Shown piece by piece: positions 1 through 4,597 of a stretch of 6,950 nucleotides of DNA (positions are counted from its first letter, which is position 1; every line of letters begins with the position of its first letter). The notes beneath the pieces are model-generated. The model was not told the DNA's origin. It was given only the letters and a program-made list of their open reading frames with translations, and ran no database searches. The position numbers and the translations under genes are program-made. Source of the DNA: Chloroflexota bacterium (GTDB lineage Bacteria > Cyanobacteriota > Vampirovibrionia > Obscuribacterales > Obscuribacteraceae); assembly GCA_005240105.1 (NCBI GenBank), contig SBAT01000365.1, forward strand, positions 1 to 6,950, written 5' to 3'.

Positions 1-398
1 AAGGCGGAGCACTGTCTCGCCTGCTGCCAATTTTTCAAATGGGTGGCGGTGGAATACTTGGATCCGGCAAGCAGTACATGAGCTGGATAGACATAGAAGA
101 TGTTGCACGTGCATTTCACCGCGCAATAATGTCGTCGAATCTAGAAGGTCCAATCAACACGGCTGCACCGAATCCAGTGACGAATGCCGAGTTTACGAAA
201 GTGCTCGGTAAAGTGCTTGGGAGACCGACGTTGCTTCCACTCCCCGCGGCAGCAGCGCGCTTGATGATGGGGGAGATGGCGGACGAGTTGTTGCTGGCTA
301 GTCAACGACTCAAGCCAGAGAAGCTGGAAGCAAATGGATTTCAATTCCAATTTCCTGATTTGGAACAATCGTTGCGGCACCTATTGAACAAGTCCTAA
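1..398 (+). CDS. TIGR01777/YfcH-type NAD(P)-binding epimerase, C-terminal part (5' end outside window)
   Basis: This is the last 131 residues of a sugar-epimerase-like short-chain dehydrogenase. The reading frame is open from base 3 and runs through the ATG at 39, which is internal: the residues before it (GGALSRLLPIFQ) match the family's usual stretch preceding the glycine-rich GGGGILGSGKQ segment. Next come SWIDIEDVARAF (the family's 'SWIHxDDL' segment, near the substrate-binding half) and the C-terminal DUF1731-like domain, recognisable from APNPVTNAEF, the proline-rich LLPLPAAAARL stretch, GEMADELLLASQR and the end FPDLEQSLRHLL. The N-terminal Rossmann fold and its GxxGxxG motif must lie to the left of the window. 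The family is widespread and its physiological substrate is unknown; it is presumed cytoplasmic. The stop TAA (396-398) overlaps the stop of the convergent regulator gene by four bases, with no obvious terminator between them. Family assignment is firm, substrate unknown. Confidence 0.9.
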   Translation, partial: GGALSRLLPIFQMGGGGILGSGKQYMSWIDIEDVARAFHRAIMSSNLEGPINTAAPNPVTNAEFTKVLGKVLGRPTLLPLPAAAARLMMGEMADELLLASQRLKPEKLEANGFQFQFPDLEQSLRHLLNKS

Positions 399-769
399 GC
401 AGTGGCGCGTCTGTTTTTTGATGATTTCCTACGCTTGTTCATATCAATGAGCAGGATCTCCCCACGAGAATCAATTTTTGGTTGAGGTGTTATTCCAATG
501 TGGATGTCATAGCCCATATCGAGCAAAAATCCAGCCAAACGTCCAATAGAAAATTCATCAGTGTTGCCATTACGAATTTTCGATACCTTCGGTTGATCAA
601 TGCCCAACTTTTTAGCAATGATCGCTTGTCGGCTGCCATTTGCTCTCACAGCATCCTGAATTGCCCATGACAAAAACGAATGGATATTCAACTCAGCAGC
701 TTCTTCTTCGGAAAATCCTAAATCAATAAATATGTCGCCACTTCCGGTCATCTGCAGCTTTTCCTTCAT
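395..769 (-). CDS. XRE-family HTH regulator, HigA/COG5606 antitoxin-like, without a toxin partner
   Basis: This is a 124-residue DNA-binding protein. The N-terminal segment (MTGSGDIFIDLGFSEEEAAE, residues 7-26) is the typical lead-in of COG5606/HTH_37 proteins. It is followed by a helix-turn-helix: residues about 46-56 (SRQAIIAKKLG) form the first helix, and about 58-68 (DQPKVSKIRNG) form the turn and recognition helix. FSIGRLAGFLLDMGYDIHI (73-91) is the family's conserved closing segment. The C-terminus is basic (NKRRKSSKNRR). Relatives are often antitoxins paired with a RelE/HigB-like (Gp49) toxin encoded just upstream. Here the 145 bases upstream hold no toxin-sized reading frame, and the downstream neighbour is convergent. 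The ATG at 769 has AAGGA eight bases upstream (778-782). A promoter with an overlapping palindrome at 815-843 suggests autorepression. It could be an orphan antitoxin or a stand-alone regulator. DNA binding is well supported; the antitoxin role is inferred. Confidence 0.85.
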   Translation of the reverse strand: MKEKLQMTGSGDIFIDLGFSEEEAAELNIHSFLSWAIQDAVRANGSRQAIIAKKLGIDQPKVSKIRNGNTDEFSIGRLAGFLLDMGYDIHIGITPQPKIDSRGEILLIDMNKRRKSSKNRRATA

Positions 770-814
770 AGCACTAATCCTTTCCGTCCCATTTTGCAGG
801 CTTTCTCATTTTCA

Positions 815-840
815 ATAATATGCCAGTTTTGGCATATTAT
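815..840. promoter_or_regulatory. Palindromic operator candidate over the XRE promoter
   Basis: A perfect inverted repeat has 11-base arms (ATAATATGCCA at 815-825 and its complement at 830-840) around a GTTT spacer. A further copy of the inner element, TGCCAAAACT, lies at 847-856; the same ten bases occur on the opposite strand at 825-834. A looser TTGGCAAAAAG follows near 888-898. Palindromes overlapping their own promoter are typical operators of autoregulating HigA-type proteins, so the gene at 395-769 is the obvious candidate binder. That link is inference. It does not look like a terminator, since no T-run follows the stem on either strand. Confidence 0.6.
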
Positions 841-843
841 CAA
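815..843 (-). promoter_or_regulatory. Candidate sigma70 promoter of the XRE gene
   Basis: Read on the - strand there is TTGATA (-35, at 838-843; 5 of 6 consensus bases), then exactly 17 bases, then TATTAT (-10, at 815-820; 5 of 6). The -10 lies about 45 bases upstream of the start codon at 769. The whole promoter is covered by the palindrome described separately, so a repressor bound there would block RNA polymerase. The match is by eye; no transcription start is known. Confidence 0.6.
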
Positions 844-928
844 CCCTGCCAAAACTTATGCTCCCCCGTTACTTTAAAGACGGAAAAGTTGGCAAAAAGT
901 TCAATGAAGCGCGATTAGATTTTTACAC

Positions 929-1915
929 TTACAACCGATGTTGTGGATCTTTCGTTTGTTCAGCGGCCCAAGCGAGAACCTTGTCAGGATTAACGTTACC
1001 ACCGCACATGATTACAGCTATACGTTCGCCTTCTTTAATTGGAATCATTCCGTTAGTTAGCGCGGCAACGGAACATGATGTGGCGGGCTCGACTACAATC
1101 TTGTCTTCAGCGAGAAGATCTAGCAATGCAGTGATGGCGGCTTGATCACTTACAACGACAATGTCTTCTATGTTGTGATAGATGATTTCGAACTGTGGTT
1201 CTTCAGTACGTTTGGCGCCGATGCTTTCGGCGATCGATGTAATTGCCGGAAGTTCAACTATCTTTCCCGCCTTCCAGCTGCACGACATGGAATCTGCACC
1301 TTTTGTTTCAACACCATAGACGCGCGTCTTGGGACTGAAGTGTTTAACGGCGGAGATGATGCCTGAGATCAAACCACCTCCACCTATTGAAGCAACAATG
1401 ACGTCCACGTTTTTTAACTGCTCAAATAATTCAATAGCAATTGTCGCTTGTCCGGCCATGACCTTTGGATCATTGAATGGGTGGATGTATGCTTTGTGTT
1501 CCTTCCGGGCTACTTCTGTTGCCAGCTTGTTTGCGTCATCCCACACGTCGCCATGCAACACCACATGTGCTTGCAATTGATGAATTGCATTTACTTTTAC
1601 GTTGGGCGTCCCCTTTGGCAGGTAGACACTGCAAGGAATTCCGAGTGTCGAGCAAGCGAGCGCAACGCCCAACCCGTGATTGCCACCAGAGGCAGTGACA
1701 ACGCCTTTCTTACGAATGTCCTCTGGAAGCGCGAGTATTGCGTTGAAGGCACCGCGTACTTTGAATGAATGCGTTGGCTGGAAGATTTCTAGCTTGAGAA
1801 AGACTTCAGCATCCAGCGCCTTGCTGAGACGGCGAGAGCGCAAGACCGGTGTTGGCTCCAAGTAAGGAGCAATGCGTGCAACCGCGGCTTTAATCTCTTC
1901 TTGGCTAATTAACAT
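929..1915 (-). CDS. Threonine/serine ammonia-lyase (PLP fold type II, no ACT domain)
   Basis: A 328-residue cytoplasmic PLP enzyme expected to deaminate L-threonine to 2-oxobutanoate and/or L-serine to pyruvate plus ammonia. Numbering from the ATG at 1915: the Schiff-base lysine is K52 in SFKVRGAF. The substrate-carboxylate loop is SGGNHG at 76-81, with glycine at the second position where SSGN/SAGN is usual. The phosphate-binding loop is GGGGL at 178-182. The pyridine-nitrogen contact is C304 in CGGN. The length matches the catabolic TdcB type and serine racemases; the C-terminal ACT domains of biosynthetic IlvA are absent, so isoleucine feedback is not expected. VETKGADS (about 202-209) partly resembles the metal site of serine racemase or hydroxyaspartate lyases, so substrate choice is open. 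An in-frame TTG at 1924 directly abuts the GAGG ribosome site and is rejected as the start. The gene has its own candidate promoter at 1943-1971. The family is firm, the exact substrate less so. Confidence 0.9.
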   Translation of the reverse strand: MLISQEEIKAAVARIAPYLEPTPVLRSRRLSKALDAEVFLKLEIFQPTHSFKVRGAFNAILALPEDIRKKGVVTASGGNHGLGVALACSTLGIPCSVYLPKGTPNVKVNAIHQLQAHVVLHGDVWDDANKLATEVARKEHKAYIHPFNDPKVMAGQATIAIELFEQLKNVDVIVASIGGGGLISGIISAVKHFSPKTRVYGVETKGADSMSCSWKAGKIVELPAITSIAESIGAKRTEEPQFEIIYHNIEDIVVVSDQAAITALLDLLAEDKIVVEPATSCSVAALTNGMIPIKEGERIAVIMCGGNVNPDKVLAWAAEQTKDPQHRL

Positions 1916-1924
1916 GCGTCTCAA

Positions 1925-1928
1925 CCTC
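1925..1928 (-). promoter_or_regulatory. Ribosome binding site fixing the ammonia-lyase start
   Basis: GAGG on the - strand sits nine bases before the ATG at 1915. It directly touches the alternative TTG at 1924, leaving that codon no spacing, so the ATG is the better start. Confidence 0.6.
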
Positions 1929-1942
1929 GGACGTTAAGACGT

Positions 1943-1971
1943 ATTATGAACGGGTTAGGTTCCGGGGTAAA
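1943..1971 (-). promoter_or_regulatory. Candidate promoter of the ammonia-lyase gene
   Basis: On the - strand there is TTTACC (-35, at 1966-1971; 4 of 6 consensus bases), a 17-base spacer and CATAAT (-10, at 1943-1948; 5 of 6). The -10 lies about 28 bases before the ATG at 1915, giving a short leader. The -35 is embedded in a small GGGG/CCCC inverted repeat (1964-1976). Prediction by eye only. Confidence 0.4.
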
Positions 1972-2029
1972 GCCCCCTCCGCTCCTTTGTCATTTCGACC
2001 GGAGCGCTGCAAGCGCGAAGGGGAGAGGA

Positions 2030-2129
2030 GACGGCACCAAATGTGCCGTCGGATTCTCTGCGACGACGGTTCGCCGTTGCTGGTGATCGCGAACAACATG
2101 GAATCGTAGCGGCGCGCGGAAGCGCGCCG
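2030..2129. repeat. Three consecutive stable hairpins inside the intergenic repeat
   Basis: Hairpin 1: GACGGCAC (2030-2037) pairs perfectly with 2043-2050 across a five-base loop, with possible extra pairing of AGAG (2024-2027) to CTCT (2056-2059). Hairpin 2: 2064-2069 pairs with 2074-2079 (one G-T pair) and is closed by a TTCG tetraloop. Hairpin 3: CGGCGCGC (2110-2117) pairs perfectly with 2122-2129 around GGAA, a GNRA-type loop. Tetraloops of these kinds stabilise RNA, so the element could act as a folded transcript as well as a DNA repeat; that is inference. Confidence 0.5.
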
Positions 2130-2177
2130 AACTGGAGAGATCGTCCGTCGGTTATCACGGTCGAGTCTTAAAACACT

Positions 2178-2252
2178 GACTTTGTAAAGCTACTGGAAGA
2201 TTCCTCCACGCGCTGCGCTTTCAGCGCGCAGCTTGGTCGGAATGACAAAGTC
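2178..2252. repeat. Right-hand REP unit with 8-base inverted ends
   Basis: GACTTTGT (2178-2185) and ACAAAGTC (2245-2252) are perfect inverted ends of a 75-base unit. Inside, CGCGCTG (2209-2215) pairs with CAGCGCG (2222-2228) around a six-base loop. This unit could therefore be a self-contained palindromic repeat, nested in the larger inverted structure that begins at 1985. Confidence 0.45.
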
Positions 2253-2275
2253 TGAGAAGCATCGGTTGACGAAGG

Positions 2276-2290
2276 TATCGACGGTCGATA
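2276..2290. repeat. 15-base palindrome, function unknown
   Basis: TATCGAC and GTCGATA are perfect seven-base arms around a single G. A diverged relative (TATCACGGTCGA) lies at 2153-2164, and each copy is preceded by C(G/A)TCGGTT, so the two regions may be old duplicates. It could be a protein-binding site or part of the repeat cluster. Confidence 0.35.
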
Positions 2291-2324
2291 TCACACAACA
2301 AAAGCGGGCGCATGCAATGCGCCC
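2291..2324 (-). terminator. Rho-independent terminator of the ald operon
   Basis: On the - strand, about 30 bases after the stop codon at 2353, GGGCGCAT and ATGCGCCC form a perfect eight-base stem (2306-2313 with 2317-2324) with a three-base loop. It is followed by GCTTTTGTTGTGTG. The T-run is short but the stem is strong and correctly placed after the last gene of the operon. A competing stem just before it, GCGCCCC with GGGGCGC (2319-2325 with 2336-2342), shares bases with the terminator stem. Confidence 0.6.
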
Positions 2325-2352
2325 CAACAATGGGTGGGGCGCGGATAACGGG

Positions 2353-3267
2353 TTACCTAGGCACTCTAGCTGAAAGAAGTTTCGCCGGAACATTCCGGTC
2401 GTCAGCGTCTGTCACCAAGAGCACTTCGCCGTCCCAGTTCTTCAAGCCGGACTTCGTCACTATCCACACGCCTTCCACTTTGTCAGGGAAGTTGATCGTA
2501 TGTTGCGACATTACTTGGAAATTGCGATCAAGGATACCGATTACGGAGCCTACGGTTTTTCCGTCGTCATAGGCATTGGGCGTGTCCTCGGCCGTAGCCG
2601 TAAATACAATGTATTGGTCATCAAGCGCACAAGCATCCGTAAAGGACAACGGCACATGCATTAGCATATGCAACGGACAATGAGTGACGGTGGCGATGCA
2701 ACCGGGGTCAATTTGCTTTTTTGCAAGCAAGGACTTAGCAAACTTGGCAAAATCTAATGACACGATTGCATTGTCCTTACTTGCATTGTTGCCACGTTGA
2801 AACAATAGAAACTGATCACCAAAGACAGTGGCACCCTCAATGTTCAGACCCTTGATATGCGGCCGCAACTCCGCATACAGTTCAGAAAAGTCAACTTCGT
2901 GTGTCTCCTGGATCTCGCCATTAGCCCCAATTGCAGCTAGCGCGCCACGAGCCCGATTACGCTTCGAGCCGGACGGCAACATGACGATACCTGAATCGTC
3001 GGGCAAAACGCACATGGATTCAAGATCCGGCTTTTCCTTTTTGCGCTGCTTGGAGTCGCTGCTCAAGACACCATCAAATAGAGGAAACAATTTCCCTGGA
3101 TTCGCTGAGTCACGAGGGAATACGCCAACTGACAATTCATCATCGGCAGCAACATATATCAAGTCCTTGATACAAGCAATACCGCTACCGGCAGCAAGAT
3201 AATTTCTGCCATCGTCCGCACTAGGACTTATTCGTAGGTCGCGTAGAACTCTTACCGGCAGTGTCAC
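2353..3267 (-). CDS. DUF6929-like conserved protein of unknown function
   Basis: A 304-residue protein starting with GTG at 3267. I recognise it from memory as DUF6929-like, a family without an established function. Conserved-looking landmarks, in order: AAGSGIACIKDLIYVAADDEL (about 25-45), GKLFPLFDGVL (58-68), KPDLESMCVLP (79-89), LPSGSKRNRARGAL (97-110), LNIEGATV (141-148), LLFQRGNN (154-161), PLSFTDACAL (206-215), FTATAEDTPNAYDDG (222-236), KVEGVW (263-268) and LLVTDADD (283-290). Repeated short beta-rich blocks, each ending in an acidic or glycine turn, suggest a beta-propeller-like fold, perhaps with bound metal near the DDE, TDA and DADD sites; this is inference. There is no signal peptide or membrane segment, so it is probably cytoplasmic. 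Its start overlaps the NUDIX stop (GTGA), so translation is probably coupled. It is the last gene of the ald operon, followed by a terminator. Confidence 0.8.
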   Translation of the reverse strand: MTLPVRVLRDLRISPSADDGRNYLAAGSGIACIKDLIYVAADDELSVGVFPRDSANPGKLFPLFDGVLSSDSKQRKKEKPDLESMCVLPDDSGIVMLPSGSKRNRARGALAAIGANGEIQETHEVDFSELYAELRPHIKGLNIEGATVFGDQFLLFQRGNNASKDNAIVSLDFAKFAKSLLAKKQIDPGCIATVTHCPLHMLMHVPLSFTDACALDDQYIVFTATAEDTPNAYDDGKTVGSVIGILDRNFQVMSQHTINFPDKVEGVWIVTKSGLKNWDGEVLLVTDADDRNVPAKLLSARVPR

Positions 3268-3815
3268 TTCTTGTGCAACCCCAACATGTGGAACGCTGTA
3301 ATAACCAGAGCGTGCATAATTTCGCCTGTGCGGATCATTTCCGGAATTTCTGCCAATGGCTTGAGCACTATCTCGATATCTTCAGTCGTATCGAATACCG
3401 GCTCCTGAATTTTGCGTGCATTGACAGCTACGTACGAGTCACATACATTGTCTTGCAAAGCTGGGTTCGGATGGTTGGTACCGAGGTGAATAATTTCATC
3501 GGCCACATAACCTGTTTCTTCCAGCATTTCGCGGGCAGCAGCTACTGCTGGCTCTTCACCAGGGTCTACCATACCTCCGGGGACTTCCAGCGTCAGTTCA
3601 CGAATTCCGTGGCGGAATTGTTTGACCATGACGACATTGCCATCCGGCGTGATGGGGATGATGTTGATCCAGTTGTATGGCTTTATCACATAGAAGCTAA
3701 ATTCCGTCCCCTTCTTGCGTCCTTCATTGCGCGAGAGGTTGCGCTTGACGGTAAATACTCGACAGTCAGCGACTTGTTCGCTCTCGAGAAGGCTCCAGTA
3801 TTGAGAATGGGTCAT
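3264..3815 (-). CDS. NUDIX hydrolase, ADP-ribose pyrophosphatase-like
   Basis: A 183-residue cytoplasmic hydrolase. The NUDIX box is complete and canonical at residues 81-103: G81, E87, then R95-E96, E99-E100 and G102. The glutamates bind Mg2+ and catalyse cleavage of a nucleoside diphosphate linked to another group. In the ADP-ribose subfamily a proline lies about 15-16 residues after the box; P118 in NHPNPAL fits. The upstream sequence (NIIPITPDGNVVMVKQFRHG, 51-70) is also typical of NudF/NUDT5-type ADP-sugar hydrolases that yield AMP plus ribose 5-phosphate. Other nucleotide sugars remain possible. The ATG at 3815 comes two bases after the xth stop, with no strong ribosome site, so coupled translation is likely. 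The last four bases overlap the GTG start of the next gene. Family certain, substrate probable. Confidence 0.92.
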   Translation of the reverse strand: MTHSQYWSLLESEQVADCRVFTVKRNLSRNEGRKKGTEFSFYVIKPYNWINIIPITPDGNVVMVKQFRHGIRELTLEVPGGMVDPGEEPAVAAAREMLEETGYVADEIIHLGTNHPNPALQDNVCDSYVAVNARKIQEPVFDTTEDIEIVLKPLAEIPEMIRTGEIMHALVITAFHMLGLHKK

Positions 3816-3817
3816 GT

Positions 3818-4591
3818 CTATACGCTCAGGGTAAGGGTGACAGGACAGTGGTCAGAGCCAAGTATCTTTGGCTCGATGTCAGCATGGTGCAACACCTTTT
3901 TCAAATTATCCTGCGCAAAGAAGTAGTCGATACGCCATCCGACATTACGTGCGCGGGCTCCGGTCATCAAATGCCACCACGAATAATTCTCCGGTTTGTC
4001 ATTGTATGCTCGGAATGTATCAATGAATCCTGCTTCGACAAACTCGTCCATCCAAGCACGCTCAGACGGCAGGAAGCCGGAGACATTGACATTGTCTTTC
4101 GGGCGCGCAAGATCAATTTCCTTGTGTGCAGTGTTGAAATCGCCACAGACGATAATTCCTTTACCCTTCTTCTTCAGCTTGCCGCAGAATTTCAAAAACT
4201 CGTCATAGAAGTCGAGTTTGTACTGCAGCCTCTCTTCGTTTTTCTTGCCATTAGGAAAGTAGACATTCAACAAGTAAAAGTCCGCATACTCCGCAACAAG
4301 AATTCTTCCCTCACTGTCAAAGCGCGGCTTGCCCATTCCATAAGCAATGGAAAGTGGCTCTTCCTTCGTGTATATCGTCACCCCACTATAACCACGCTTT
4401 GATGCGTGATTCCAATACGAGGCATACCCTTTCGGCTTCAGCAACTCAGGCGTTAGCTGATCTTCGGAGATTTTGTTTTCTTGCAAACAAACAATATCGG
4501 CCTTGTCTTTTGCCATCCATTCGAAAAAGCCTTTTTTGGCAATCGAACGGATGCCGTTGACGTTCCAGCAAGAAAGTTTCAATTTGGCCAT
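3818..4591 (-). CDS. xth: Exodeoxyribonuclease III / class II AP endonuclease
   Basis: A 257-residue DNA-repair enzyme of the exonuclease-endonuclease-phosphatase fold. It cleaves DNA 5' of abasic sites and removes 3' blocking groups in base excision repair. All active-site landmarks are present: N10 and N12 in WNVNGIR, the metal ligand E38 in LQENK (QETK in E. coli), Y111 in VYFPNG, D151 and N153 in GDFNTAH, D222 in GWRIDYFF, and the D247-H248 pair in GSDHCP. The length is normal (250-270) and the protein looks complete, with no signal peptide. The ATG at 4591 lies six bases after the ald stop; no clear ribosome site precedes it, so it probably depends on translation of ald. It is second in the ald operon, in front of the NUDIX gene. 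Pairing of an AP endonuclease with an ADP-ribose hydrolase suggests shared housekeeping expression; a functional link is unproven. Confidence 0.96.
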   Translation of the reverse strand: MAKLKLSCWNVNGIRSIAKKGFFEWMAKDKADIVCLQENKISEDQLTPELLKPKGYASYWNHASKRGYSGVTIYTKEEPLSIAYGMGKPRFDSEGRILVAEYADFYLLNVYFPNGKKNEERLQYKLDFYDEFLKFCGKLKKKGKGIIVCGDFNTAHKEIDLARPKDNVNVSGFLPSERAWMDEFVEAGFIDTFRAYNDKPENYSWWHLMTGARARNVGWRIDYFFAQDNLKKVLHHADIEPKILGSDHCPVTLTLSV

Positions 4592-4597
4592 TAGTTG

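Larger units (their letters stand above)
1985..2252. repeat. REP/REPIN-like structured intergenic repeat with inverted ends
   Basis: This intergenic stretch starts with CTTTGTCATTTCGACC (1985-2000) and closes with its near-exact reverse complement (2235-2250; 15 of 16 bases match). Each end leads inward into a GC-rich hairpin followed by a purine-rich GGAGAGGA or GGAGGAATC motif. The phrases GTCATTCCGACC and GATTCCTCCACGCGCTGCGC resemble dispersed REP-type elements I know from several bacterial phyla (recognised by memory, not searched). Three further hairpins fill the interior. No open frame with coding character and no transposase is present, and I found no clear target-site duplication. 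It is either a REPIN/MITE-like non-autonomous element or a cluster of two REP units around a structured spacer. Copy number elsewhere in the genome is unknown. Confidence 0.55.

Noticed and set aside
858..1145. 95-codon + strand frame starting upstream of the ammonia-lyase stop, considered as a toxin for the HigA-like protein
   Set aside because: Most of it is antisense to the ammonia-lyase C-terminus, it is divergent from the regulator, and it does not resemble RelE/HigB proteins.
1916..1924. TTG at 1924 as the ammonia-lyase start
   Set aside because: It directly abuts the GAGG site, leaving no spacing, whereas the ATG at 1915 has nine bases.
1955..2158. 67-codon - strand frame in the intergenic repeat
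   Set aside because: It consists of hairpin arms and REP-like sequence; the arginine/serine-rich translation has no coding character.
1985..2252. Possibility of a CRISPR array or insertion sequence
   Set aside because: There are no regularly spaced direct repeats and no transposase frame; only inverted ends and hairpins.
2190..2393. 67-codon - strand frame over the terminator and right repeat unit
   Set aside because: It runs through the terminator stem and the repeat and overlaps the real end of the DUF6929-like gene in another frame.
3261..3926. 221-codon open frame on the + strand
   Set aside because: It lies antisense across the NUDIX gene and into xth, both of which have complete catalytic motifs; its translation has no recognisable domain and is rich in unusual Cys/His/Trp runs.
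3848..4402. 184-codon open frame on the + strand inside xth
   Set aside because: Antisense shadow of exodeoxyribonuclease III; no domain and no ribosome site.
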